The translations under genes were made by a program, and so were the position numbers. Under the pieces are notes generated by a model. That model was given only the letters and a program-made list of their open reading frames with translations. It had not been told where the DNA came from and did no database searches. A stretch of DNA of 64,000 nt from contig JAUHQD010000014.1 in the NCBI GenBank assembly GCA_030418115.1, forward strand, positions 1 through 64,000, read 5' to 3'. Shown in pieces: positions 55,795 to 64,000 of the stretch (positions are counted from its first letter, which is position 1; every line of letters starts with the position of its first letter). The stretch is from Alteromonadaceae bacterium BrNp21-10. GTDB lineage: Bacteria; Pseudomonadota; Gammaproteobacteria; Enterobacterales; Alteromonadaceae.

Positions 55795-56565
55795 TTAATC
55801 CGTCAATGCGACTGGCAGGGTTAATAAATTAGGCGCGAGTTGCTTCTTAGCAATGCGCAGACCTTTAGTAACTTGAGTACGGTAGGAAGAATCTAGGGTT
55901 TCCCACTGATTGGATTTTTTATTCCAAATACCCTGCAACATAGCGTCGCGGGTTTGGTAAACCAGCGCGGTACGACCGATACGTAGAAAATCTACATCGC
56001 GCTCTTGACCTTCAATGCTGTGTAAACCGCTATAAGATTCAATAGTACGGCCGTAGTCCATTTCCACCTGATAGGCTTCCATCACGCGACGAAATTTTTC
56101 AGAAGGCTCAACGTCGGCTCTGTCCATCATTTCTCGTAAACCGGCAATCCGCTTTTGACGTTCTTCAGGTAAAAACGGCATATCCAGTTGTACAAACTGC
56201 TCTAAGCCATCAACCATGCGGATCATCAACGGCGTTATTTGACGTTCAATAACGCTGACTTCATCAATAGACTCATTAAGTGCGGCCATTTCATCTAATT
56301 GATTTTGAATTTGCTTACGTAGCTGGTTGTTATAAACCGTTAAGCCCGCCGTTTCTTTGTTGACGGTTTTGAACTGTTGTAACTTGGAATCGATAGTATT
56401 GCTTATACCATCAATTTTTTTTTGTGATTGGTTCGCTGACTGATTGATGTTGTCGGCCGCTTTAACAACCGGCTTTAAATACGCATCTTCCTGAGCATTG
56501 ACGCTTACCGCCACTGTTAAAGCAGACGCCAAGCAGGCAACGGAAAGTGTTTGCATTAACCTCAT
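55795..56565 (-). CDS. DUF3450 family periplasmic protein (cluster 2)
   Basis: A 256-residue exported protein, first gene of cluster 2. ATG 56565 has AGGG 8 nt upstream; the signal peptide ends SVNAQED. A coiled coil (about 35-100) is followed by the DUF3450 part (VQLDMPFLPEERQKRIAGLR, VEMDYGRTIESYSG). Function unknown, but the family is bound to TtpC/ExbBD/TonB clusters. Its promoter has a Pho box. Confidence 0.85.
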   Translation of the reverse strand: MRLMQTLSVACLASALTVAVSVNAQEDAYLKPVVKAADNINQSANQSQKKIDGISNTIDSKLQQFKTVNKETAGLTVYNNQLRKQIQNQLDEMAALNESIDEVSVIERQITPLMIRMVDGLEQFVQLDMPFLPEERQKRIAGLREMMDRADVEPSEKFRRVMEAYQVEMDYGRTIESYSGLHSIEGQERDVDFLRIGRTALVYQTRDAMLQGIWNKKSNQWETLDSSYRTQVTKGLRIAKKQLAPNLLTLPVALTD

Positions 56566-56619
56566 TATTCTTACCCTACATTGACAGACCAACGGGATGT
56601 CGGACTCAAAACGAAGGCT

Positions 56620-56653
56620 AGTCTAGGAGGAATTTGTGACAGTTTTATTAAAC
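56620..56653 (-). promoter_or_regulatory. Pho box and -10 of TonB cluster 2
   Basis: Minus strand: GTTTAAT-AAAA-CTGTCAC (56636-56653), exactly 10 bp, then a -10 TAGACT (56620-56625). Start near 56613, about 48 nt before ATG 56565. Spacing and the AAAA spacer match the pstS, pstC and porin promoters, though the distal half-site is weak. Confidence 0.7.
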
Positions 56654-56787
56654 CGATAACAAACCACTATTTTTAATTTATTTTTACGATAGAATTTTCA
56701 CTCACCACTTTCCTCAGGTAGAGTGTCGGCACTTTTAGTGCAGCTCTGGGGTATTCTGACCATGACTGCAGCACGGCTTTTCGAGAT

Positions 56788-58098
56788 ATGATTAATAACT
56801 ATTCTTGGCGCACCCCCATTAAGAATCTGATTTTATATTTGGCTTTCTGGATCATTTTTGGTTGGGTTATAGGCAAACTGCTGCTCAGTTTGGTTATTGG
56901 CTTATCGGCCTTAGTCGCCTGGCATTATTATTACCAACGCCAATTGTTTACTTGGTTATGGCGTACCCGGCAGCTTCATCCACCCAATGCCACTGGCGTC
57001 TGGAGTGCCATCTTCGATGGTATTTACAAGCAGCAAAAAGATAATCGCCGCCGTCGCCGGCAGTTAGGCGATTTAATTAAGCGCTTTCGCGAAGCGGCAC
57101 AAGCTATGCCTGATGCCACTGTCATTTTTGACCATGACAACACCATTATCTGGTGTAATAAACTCGCTAGACAATTACTCGGATTAAAATCATCGGATGT
57201 AGGTCAGCGTTTGAATAACCTGATCCGCAGTCCGGCATTTGAGGCCTATCAGCAACAAGGTGATTTTAAAGATCCGATTATTTTGCCGTCTCCGTTAAAT
57301 TCTCAATCGGTGTTAGAAATTCGCATCATTCCCTATGCAGAGCAAATGCTGTTTATTGCCAGAGATGTCACCAAACTCAAGCAATTAGAAAGTATGCGTC
57401 AAGACTTTGTGGCCAACGTATCCCATGAGCTACGCACACCGCTAACGGTCATGCTCGGTTATTTAGAAATGATGGAAGACCTACAACAAACACCGCCGAA
57501 GATGATTGAGAAAGCTTGCAAAGAAATGACTTCGCAAACCGAACGCATGCGTGATTTAGTTGAGCAGTTATTGGTATTATCGAAAATTGAATCCAGTGGC
57601 GATGATGTTTTTAAACATACCGTCAATATTGGTTCAATGTTGGCACAAGTAAAAGCAGAGGCCAGCTCTCTCAATCAAACCAAGCACCATCAAATCAGCT
57701 TTGATGTTGACCCCAGTCTTATTGTTTATGGTATTGAGCTCGAGCTAAGAAGTGCCATGTCTAACTTGGTGTTCAACGCCATTAACTATACGGCAGATAA
57801 AGGTGAAATTAACGTAGTGTGGAAAAAGACCACGAAAGGCGCTTTGTTTTCGGTCACCGATAATGGCGAAGGTATTTCACAGACTCATTTAAGCAGAATT
57901 ACCGAACGTTTTTACCGTGTAGATAAGGCTCGCTCCCGTAAAACCGGTGGTAGTGGTTTGGGCTTATCTATTGTTAAACATGTCTTAGCTCGCCATTATT
58001 CAGACTTAAAAATTACCAGTCAATTAAGTAAAGGCAGCACCTTTAGCTTTGTTCTTCCAGACAATATGATCCCCGAAGACAGCCCCAAAGAAGTGTAA
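56788..58098 (+). CDS. phoR: Phosphate regulon sensor kinase PhoR
   Basis: A 436-residue membrane histidine kinase (E. coli 431). Two N-terminal helices (about 13-47), a basic linker, a PAS domain (about 95-190), then HisKA with H213 in NVSHELRTPLTVMLG and a HATPase with NLVFNAINYT, DNGEGI and GGSGLGLSIVKH. It should phosphorylate PhoB in low phosphate and take its signal from the Pst transporter and, where present, PhoU. It leads towards pstS. No Pho box facing phoR is seen. Confidence 0.95.
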   Translation: MINNYSWRTPIKNLILYLAFWIIFGWVIGKLLLSLVIGLSALVAWHYYYQRQLFTWLWRTRQLHPPNATGVWSAIFDGIYKQQKDNRRRRRQLGDLIKRFREAAQAMPDATVIFDHDNTIIWCNKLARQLLGLKSSDVGQRLNNLIRSPAFEAYQQQGDFKDPIILPSPLNSQSVLEIRIIPYAEQMLFIARDVTKLKQLESMRQDFVANVSHELRTPLTVMLGYLEMMEDLQQTPPKMIEKACKEMTSQTERMRDLVEQLLVLSKIESSGDDVFKHTVNIGSMLAQVKAEASSLNQTKHHQISFDVDPSLIVYGIELELRSAMSNLVFNAINYTADKGEINVVWKKTTKGALFSVTDNGEGISQTHLSRITERFYRVDKARSRKTGGSGLGLSIVKHVLARHYSDLKITSQLSKGSTFSFVLPDNMIPEDSPKEV

Positions 58099-58160
58099 TT
58101 AAGGGCAATAAAACCGAAGTGTGACAAATTAATTTCTTTTTTATGACAGCTAAATTCGCA

Positions 58161-58194
58161 GTGTAATAAAAGTGTCATCTAAGCTCTGTATATT
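58161..58194 (+). promoter_or_regulatory. Pho box and -10 of pstS
   Basis: GTGTAAT-AAAA-GTGTCAT (58161-58178), exactly 10 bp, then TATATT (58189-58194); a third repeat-like GCTCTGT (58183-58189) follows in the 11-bp register. Start near 58201. Reverse-facing sites GTGACAA (58121) and ATGACAG (58143), 22 bp apart, lie further upstream. Confidence 0.85.
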
Positions 58195-58251
58195 GCTCCT
58201 AAAGAAGATGTGGCAGTACGCCAATACAGCAATATATCAATGGAGAAACCC

Positions 58252-59217
58252 ATGAAATTAAAGCAACTTATCACCGCATTAGGCTTAACGTTAACCACCA
58301 CGTTCGCTGCCAACTCATTTGCAGTGGACGCCGATGTACCGGAATACGAAAAAGTATCCGGCATTTCTGGCAGCTTATCATCAGTCGGCTCAGACACTTT
58401 GGCCAACATGATGACCTTTTGGGCGGAAGAATTTAAACGCACCTACCCTAATGTTAACTTCCAGATTCAAGCTGCGGGTTCTTCCACTGCGCCGCCGGCA
58501 TTAACTGAAGGCACGACCAACTTTGGTCCAATGAGCCGTAAAATGAAATCCAAAGAGATTGAATCTTTTGAAAAACATTTTGGCTATAAACCTACTGCGG
58601 TACGTGTTGCCATTGATGCGTTAGCAGTTTTTGCCCATAAAGATAACCCTATTGAAGGTCTGACAATTGCACAAGTTGATGCGATTTTCTCTTCAACCCT
58701 TAAATGTGGTGGTAACACCCCCGTTGAGCGTTGGAGCGATATTGGCTTAACCGGAGATTGGGCAAATAAAGACGTGCAATTGTTTGGTCGTAACTCGGTA
58801 TCCGGTACTTATGGTTACTTTAAACAAAAAGCTTTATGTAAAGGCGATTTCAAAAATAGTGTTAACGAACAACCCGGTTCTGCTTCTGTAGTGCAATCGG
58901 TATCTGCGTCACTTAACGCCATTGGTTATTCTGGTATTGGTTATATGACATCAGGCGTAAAAGCGGTGCCACTAGCCAAAAAAGGCACTGACTATATTGA
59001 CGCCAATATGGAAAATGCCGTTACCGGTAAGTATCCGCTTTCTCGCTTCTTGTACGTTTATGTCAACAAGCATCCTAACAATGCTTTAGCGCCAAAAGAT
59101 GCACAGTTCCTCAAAATGATACTGTCACAAACCGGTCAGCATGTGGTTGAAAAAGATGGCTATATTCCATTACCTGCTAAGGTTGTTAACGCTGAATTGG
59201 CAAAACTTGGCTTATAA
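58252..59217 (+). CDS. pstS: Periplasmic phosphate-binding protein PstS
   Basis: A 321-residue binding protein. ATG 58252 has GGAG upstream and opens a clear signal peptide (cleaved near NSFAVDA). Phosphate-site segments include [33 protein letters not shown] and [12 protein letters not shown]. High-affinity phosphate capture for the Pst ABC transporter. It has its own terminator, so pstCAB use a separate promoter. Confidence 0.95.
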   Translation: MKLKQLITALGLTLTTTFAANSFAVDADVPEYEKVSGISGSLSSVGSDTLANMMTFWAEEFKRTYPNVNFQIQAAGSSTAPPALTEGTTNFGPMSRKMKSKEIESFEKHFGYKPTAVRVAIDALAVFAHKDNPIEGLTIAQVDAIFSSTLKCGGNTPVERWSDIGLTGDWANKDVQLFGRNSVSGTYGYFKQKALCKGDFKNSVNEQPGSASVVQSVSASLNAIGYSGIGYMTSGVKAVPLAKKGTDYIDANMENAVTGKYPLSRFLYVYVNKHPNNALAPKDAQFLKMILSQTGQHVVEKDGYIPLPAKVVNAELAKLGL

Positions 59218-59237
59218 TAAATACGACACGACATGTT

Positions 59238-59264
59238 AAAACGGGCCACTGAGTGGCCCGTTTT
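59238..59264 (+). terminator. Intrinsic terminator after pstS
   Basis: AAAACGGGCCA, loop CTGAG, TGGCCCGTTTT. The symmetric A/T ends could also work on the other strand. It separates pstS from pstC. Confidence 0.88.
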
Positions 59265-59325
59265 ATATTTAAGGTAAATAACTTAATCCATATTGTTCGT
59301 TGCTATCAATAGCTAAGCTTCTATA

Positions 59326-59359
59326 TTGTAATAAAAGTGTCACAATTAAACTCTATACT
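59326..59359 (+). promoter_or_regulatory. Pho box and -10 of pstCAB
   Basis: TTGTAAT-AAAA-GTGTCAC (59326-59343), exactly 10 bp, then TATACT (59354-59359); a third half-site-like AAACTCT (59348-59354) keeps the 11-bp register. Start near 59366, 35 nt before pstC. Confidence 0.85.
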
Positions 59360-59400
59360 GCGCCCCTATTGCGCCAGCACTGAATTTTAAGAGGTAATGA

Positions 59401-61641
59401 ATGTCGTCCGACTTCACACTGACTAGCGATACATCCAGAAAAGTGAAAGACCAATTGGCGCGCTACAGCGTGACTACTGGTGGTCTACTGGTGCTAGTCG
59501 CGCTACTGCTAATATTCTTCTACTTACTCTATGTCGTAGAGCCAATTTTCCACCCGGCAGAAGTGAAAGCCAAAGATCAATTCACGCTACCACAAACTGC
59601 CAATACCTTAGCCATTGGCATGGAAGAGCAAACCGAAATTGGTTATGCCTTCAGTGATGATATCGCCGTGACCTTTTTCAACTTGCGTCATATTGAACAA
59701 ACGTCGCAAACCCCAGGCAAGGTTTTACATCAACAACAATTTGAACACAGTGGTGAGCTAAGCAGCTTTGCCCAATCATCGTCGGTGCAGCGTCTATTTG
59801 CTTACGGCTTCGATAATGGTGAAGTGCTGATTGTTCGGCCGCAGTTTGCAGTCAGTTTCCCCAATGACATTCGCCAACTGGTACCAGAAATTAATTTCGT
59901 TGCCGGTGAACAAGCCATTGAAATTGATAGTGAAGGCGAAGCTTTATCACAATTGGCTATTGAGAAAAGCTCCGATACTATTGCCATTGCCGCCCACACT
60001 GCGGATGGTCGTTTACTGATCAGTCATTTGTTGGGTGAAGAAAACTTCATGACCGACGAGATTGAATGGAGCGCTCAAACCGCTGAGATCGACGATGCCC
60101 CTGAGCAAATCGATACCTTAAAAATATCCAGCAATTTAGCCTACTTATTTTTACAATCCGGCAATCAGTTATACATCTACAATATTCGTGACATTGACGA
60201 GGTTGAGCTAACTCAACAAATGGCCGTCAATGCTCAAGATGCCAATGTCACGACCATGAATTTGTTATCTGGCGGCAGCTCGGTCATGGTGGGTAATGAC
60301 AATGGCGTGATCAGTCAGTGGTTTGAAATTCGCGCTGATGGCGGTCGTACTTTTGTTAATGCCCGTGAATTTAAAAGTGGTCATGCCATAGAGCAAATCG
60401 TCCCCGAATTTTATCGTAAAAGCTTTTTCACTGTGAGTAAAAATGGCCACTTAGGTATTTATTTCACCACCAGTGATGCCACTCTATTTGATGAGAAGCT
60501 GAAATCAAAAAGCATCAGCCATATTGCTATTGCTCCTCGCTCTAATGCGGCGCTAGTGCAAACTGCGGAAGGCATGCAGCTTTACGAAGTAAAAAATGAA
60601 CATCCAGAAGTCACTTGGAAAGCCCTATGGCAGGAAGTCTGGTATGAAGGTTACCCAGAGCCAAGTTACACTTGGCAGTCCACTTCAGCAGATGATGATT
60701 TCGAGTCCAAATTCAGCTTAGTACCCATTGCATTTGGCACCATAAAAGCAGCATTTTATGCAATGTTATTCGCAGTGCCTATTGCCCTCGCTTCCGCAAT
60801 TTATACCGCCTATTTTATGTCGTCAGGATTACGTAAAACCGTTAAACCGACCATTGAAATTATGGAAGCATTACCCACGGTTATCTTGGGATTTTTAGCC
60901 GGCCTGTGGCTAGCACCGATAATTGAGGACAACTTGCCCGGTATTGTTCTGCTGTTAATTGTGTTACCTGTCACCATTATTACCACGGCTTTTGCATGGC
61001 ATAAAGCCCCCAAGCAATGGCGACAAAAAATCCCCGAAGGTTGGGATTCCATCGTACTTATCCCGATTATATTATTTGTTAGTTATTTGGCATTTAGCTT
61101 TAGTAACGAGCTGGAAATATTGTTGTTTGATGGTAACACCCGTGGTTTCTTAACCAATGAATTAGGTATTAGCTTTGACCAACGTAACTCCTTAGTCGTA
61201 GGTATTGCCATGGGTTTTGCGGTTATTCCTACTATTTTCTCGATTGCCGAAGACGCCATATTCAGTGTGCCGAAACACCTATCTAACGGCTCACTAGCCT
61301 TAGGAGCAACGTCTTGGCAGACCCTAGTCCGAGTGGTTTTACTTACCGCCAGCCCAGGAATTTTCTCTGCGGTGATGATGGGCTTAGGCCGCGCCGTCGG
61401 TGAAACCATGATTGTACTGATGGCTACCGGTAATACGCCGATTATGGATTGGAATATTTTTGAAGGCATGCGCACCTTGTCAGCCAATATTGCGGTGGAA
61501 ATGCCAGAATCGGAGGTGGGCAGTTCCCATTATCGCATTCTGTTTTTAGCTGCCTTTGTGTTGTTTATCTTTACTTTCATGTTTAACACGGTGGCCGAAT
61601 TTGTGCGTCAACGTCTACGTGAAAAATACAGTTCACTATAA
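59401..61641 (+). CDS. pstC: Phosphate ABC transporter permease PstC (large form)
   Basis: A 746-residue PstC, far longer than E. coli PstC (319). TM1 (about 28-50) is followed by about 390 residues of beta-rich soluble sequence outside the core (with NDNGVISQWFE, reminiscent of WD/propeller blades), then the usual permease core from about 440 (AFYAMLFAVPIALASAIYTA, GLGRAVGETMIVLMATG). Large PstC/PstA forms are known in Marinobacter/Shewanella-type bacteria. First gene of pstCAB; 9 bp before pstA. Confidence 0.92.
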   Translation: MSSDFTLTSDTSRKVKDQLARYSVTTGGLLVLVALLLIFFYLLYVVEPIFHPAEVKAKDQFTLPQTANTLAIGMEEQTEIGYAFSDDIAVTFFNLRHIEQTSQTPGKVLHQQQFEHSGELSSFAQSSSVQRLFAYGFDNGEVLIVRPQFAVSFPNDIRQLVPEINFVAGEQAIEIDSEGEALSQLAIEKSSDTIAIAAHTADGRLLISHLLGEENFMTDEIEWSAQTAEIDDAPEQIDTLKISSNLAYLFLQSGNQLYIYNIRDIDEVELTQQMAVNAQDANVTTMNLLSGGSSVMVGNDNGVISQWFEIRADGGRTFVNAREFKSGHAIEQIVPEFYRKSFFTVSKNGHLGIYFTTSDATLFDEKLKSKSISHIAIAPRSNAALVQTAEGMQLYEVKNEHPEVTWKALWQEVWYEGYPEPSYTWQSTSADDDFESKFSLVPIAFGTIKAAFYAMLFAVPIALASAIYTAYFMSSGLRKTVKPTIEIMEALPTVILGFLAGLWLAPIIEDNLPGIVLLLIVLPVTIITTAFAWHKAPKQWRQKIPEGWDSIVLIPIILFVSYLAFSFSNELEILLFDGNTRGFLTNELGISFDQRNSLVVGIAMGFAVIPTIFSIAEDAIFSVPKHLSNGSLALGATSWQTLVRVVLLTASPGIFSAVMMGLGRAVGETMIVLMATGNTPIMDWNIFEGMRTLSANIAVEMPESEVGSSHYRILFLAAFVLFIFTFMFNTVAEFVRQRLREKYSSL

Positions 61642-61650
61642 GGGTTAACG

Positions 61651-63300
61651 ATGAAGAATTGGTTTAAATCGGGTTCACCCTGGATTTGGATGACAGCCGG
61701 TGCAGTTAGCATCAGCTTAATCTCAGTACTCGGGCTGTTGTTGATGATCGCATGGAAGGGCTTGATCTATTTTTGGCCCTCCAGTATTTATGAATTTGAG
61801 ATCCATCAACCCGGTATCGGTAACAGCACCTTAATTGGTGAGATCTATGATAAAGAATCTATCCCCAGCAAACGCTTAACTGACCAAGGTATTATTCTTA
61901 CTGAGCATACCGGTGAGTTTGTTACTCGCTACTTAATTAAAACCGGTAATCGTGAGTTTGTTGATCTGGATTTTCGTTGGGTATTAGAAACCAACATTTT
62001 AAGCCGCACCGAGCCGGCCGAACTGGCGTTATTTGAACGCAGTAAAAACGGTAACTTTTACGGCTATGTCGAGTCAGTCAATGAAGATGGTAATCCAGTA
62101 AAAGGGGATAAAAATGCTGCTCTTGCTCGACTGATTGATCGCAGTAGTGAGTTGGCCGACGATGCCCTTAGTTTACAAAATTCAGAAATTGGCAGTATTA
62201 ACTATGAATTGGAACGTCAACGCCTAGCCCAGCGAGCACTCGTTCTGCAAGGTAATCTGACGGACGACAAAATTGCCCAGTTCAAACAGAGCAAGCTGAC
62301 TTTACAACAGGAATATCAGGTATTTGAAGATGAACTTTTCGGCATCCGCAAACAAGCACGCCGGGATCATGTTGTGGTCAGGGATATGCGCGGCGAAATG
62401 GTTAAATTGCCATTAAATCAAGTACTGGACGTAACCTTCCCTAATGACATGAACATTTTTAATAAAATGGCTCATTTCGTTAAGCAACTGTATAAATTTA
62501 TCAGTGATGACCCTCGTGAAGCCAATACCGAAGGCGGCGTGTTCCCTGCTATTTTTGGTACGGTATTTATGGTGATGTTGATGGCAGTAATCGTCACCCC
62601 CTTTGGTGTGGTCGCGGCGATTTACTTACATGAATATGCCAAAAAAGGACCGGTTACCAAAATGTTGCGCATTGCAGTTATCAATTTAGCGGGTGTGCCG
62701 TCCATTGTGTATGGCGTATTTGGTTTGGGCTTCTTTGTGTATATTTTGGGTGGTTCAATAGATTCTTTATTCTATCCAGAAGCGCTACCCGGCCCCACCT
62801 TTGGTACTCCAGGTGTATTATGGTCTGCCATTACTTTGGCCATTTTAACCTTGCCGGTAGTGATAGTATCCACGGAAGAAGGTTTATCACGTATTCCATC
62901 AACCGTTCGTCAAGGCAGTTTAGCCTTAGGTGCCACCAAAGCCGAAACCCTATGGCGCATTGTTATCCCCATGGCCAGCCCAGCTATTATGACTGGCTTA
63001 ATACTCGCCGTAGCTCGCGCCGCCGGTGAAGTTGCGCCATTAATGTTAGTGGGCGTGGTTAAATCGGCCCCCATGTTACCGCTAGATGGTAATTTCCCGT
63101 TCTTCCATTTAGAGCGTAAATTTATGCACTTAGGCTTTCATATTTATGATGTCGGCTTCCAAAGTCCTAATGTAGAAGCCGCACGACCGCTGGTGTTTGC
63201 CACCGCCTTTTTATTAGTAACTGTTATTATTGGATTGAACATCACTGCAATTGGTATTCGCAACCATTTACGTGAAAAATTCCGTTCGTTAGAGCATTAA
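61651..63300 (+). CDS. pstA: Phosphate ABC transporter permease PstA (large form)
   Basis: A 549-residue PstA (E. coli 296). TM1 (about 14-36), then about 250 extra residues with a coiled-coil-like section (about 165-245), then the permease core from about 295 (GGVFPAIFGTVFMVMLMAV, EEGLSRIPSTVRQGSLALGA, ARAAGEVAPLMLVG). It pairs with the large PstC, suggesting their soluble parts meet. pstB follows 23 bp later. Confidence 0.92.
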   Translation: MKNWFKSGSPWIWMTAGAVSISLISVLGLLLMIAWKGLIYFWPSSIYEFEIHQPGIGNSTLIGEIYDKESIPSKRLTDQGIILTEHTGEFVTRYLIKTGNREFVDLDFRWVLETNILSRTEPAELALFERSKNGNFYGYVESVNEDGNPVKGDKNAALARLIDRSSELADDALSLQNSEIGSINYELERQRLAQRALVLQGNLTDDKIAQFKQSKLTLQQEYQVFEDELFGIRKQARRDHVVVRDMRGEMVKLPLNQVLDVTFPNDMNIFNKMAHFVKQLYKFISDDPREANTEGGVFPAIFGTVFMVMLMAVIVTPFGVVAAIYLHEYAKKGPVTKMLRIAVINLAGVPSIVYGVFGLGFFVYILGGSIDSLFYPEALPGPTFGTPGVLWSAITLAILTLPVVIVSTEEGLSRIPSTVRQGSLALGATKAETLWRIVIPMASPAIMTGLILAVARAAGEVAPLMLVGVVKSAPMLPLDGNFPFFHLERKFMHLGFHIYDVGFQSPNVEAARPLVFATAFLLVTVIIGLNITAIGIRNHLREKFRSLEH

Positions 63301-63323
63301 CAGAGATCTGAGGTTTTAGAATA

Positions 63324-64000
63324 ATGATTTCGATAGAAACACAATTTAAAGATGTCAAAAGTCTGGATTTAGCGAACTTACCAGAAGAACAAACAGCACT
63401 GTCCATTAATAATCTTAGTTTATTTTATGGTGAGAAACAGGCGCTGCAAGACGTCACGATGCGCATACCTAAAAACCAGGTAACGGCCTTTATTGGTCCC
63501 AGTGGTTGTGGTAAGTCCACCTTATTACGCTGTATCAATCGTATGAATGACTTGGTTGACAACTGCCGTATCGAAGGTGAAATTTTACTTAACGGCTTGG
63601 ATATTTATCAAAAATCTGTGGATGTTGCCGCCTTGCGTCGCAACATTGGCATGGTGTTCCAGCGCCCGAATCCTTTTCCTAAGTCCATTTATGAAAACGT
63701 GGTTTACGGTCTGCGCTTACAAGGCAAAAATGACAAGCGAGTGCTGGACGAAGCGGTTGAAAAAGCCCTCAAAGGCGCGGCTTTATGGAATGAAGTCAAA
63801 GATCGCTTAAACGACAGCGCTTTTGGCTTATCCGGTGGTCAACAACAGCGTTTAGTTATTGCCCGTGCCATTGCCATTGAGCCTAAGGTGATGTTGCTGG
63901 ATGAGCCAACTTCGGCCCTTGATCCTATTTCAACATTGACGGTTGAAGAATTAATTTCTTCACTTAAAGAACAATACACCGTGGTGATAGTAACCCATAA
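63324..64000 (+). CDS. pstB: Phosphate ABC transporter ATPase PstB (partial, runs off the window)
   Basis: An ABC ATPase read from the sequence; it has no stop before the right edge, so it is cut here. ATG 63324 opens a short extension before the core. Walker [10 protein letters not shown] at about 58-66, signature LSGGQQQR, Walker [14 protein letters not shown], and the H-loop expected at the last codons (VIVTH). It closes the pstCAB set. phoU, often next, would lie beyond the edge. Confidence 0.95.
   Translation, partial: MISIETQFKDVKSLDLANLPEEQTALSINNLSLFYGEKQALQDVTMRIPKNQVTAFIGPSGCGKSTLLRCINRMNDLVDNCRIEGEILLNGLDIYQKSVDVAALRRNIGMVFQRPNPFPKSIYENVVYGLRLQGKNDKRVLDEAVEKALKGAALWNEVKDRLNDSAFGLSGGQQQRLVIARAIAIEPKVMLLDEPTSALDPISTLTVEELISSLKEQYTVVIVTH

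Overview
The window looks like chromosome of a marine gammaproteobacterium. The gene order (rRNA operon, pssA, clpB, pgeF, rluD, bamD; queA-tgt-yajC-secD-secF; a yjfIJKLMC-type cluster; TonB2-type clusters) and the moderately AT-rich composition resemble Alteromonadales such as the Shewanella/Psychrobium neighbourhood. This placement is an inference from gene content and order; no database was searched.

Layout. 1-305: leader and two tandem promoters of an rRNA operon whose 16S gene lies off the left edge. 306-5063: pssA, then an AT-rich insert with a PEP-CTERM protein behind a near-consensus sigma-54 promoter and a PrsT-like TPR protein. 5101-17705: housekeeping genes (clpB with a sigma-32 promoter, pgeF, rluD, bamD, nadE, a pseudopilin, secDF-yajC, tgt, queA). 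17901-23501: a DUF6471 protein and a PspA-type (yjfI-J-channel-K-L-M-C) operon. 23529-35155: an iron block. A TonB/ExbD/ExbB/TtpC/DUF3450/TPR operon runs into PepSY, DUF2271, DUF4198 and flavoreductase genes. Divergent to it are a catecholate-type TonB receptor and piuC, and Fur-like sites lie between the two units. 35204-42894: mixed genes (rhomboid, CheV, LysR, an ECF sigma/anti-sigma unit, a SpoU methyltransferase, rsgA). 43197-64000: a phosphate block with a porin, pitA and its DUF47 partner, phoB, a second TonB/ExbBD/TtpC/DUF3450/TPR operon, phoR, pstS, pstC, pstA and the start of pstB.

The main result is regulatory. Five promoters (porin, phoB, the second TonB operon, pstS, pstC) share one layout: a Pho half-site, 4 bp, a second half-site, exactly 10 bp, then a -10 hexamer. 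The window therefore seems to hold two paralogous TonB2-type energy-transducing operons with the same gene order, one placed under Fur with an iron receptor and one under PhoB between phoB and phoR. A phosphate-starvation-specific TonB machine is the most interesting hypothesis here.

Other points worth a look: pgeF has no canonical start codon at its conserved N-terminus and follows the rluD stop codon in the same frame with no gap; a K+ channel gene sits inside the PspA operon; an in-frame 15-bp minisatellite lies in a flavoreductase; and an unrecognised ECF sigma/anti-sigma/coiled-coil unit is present.
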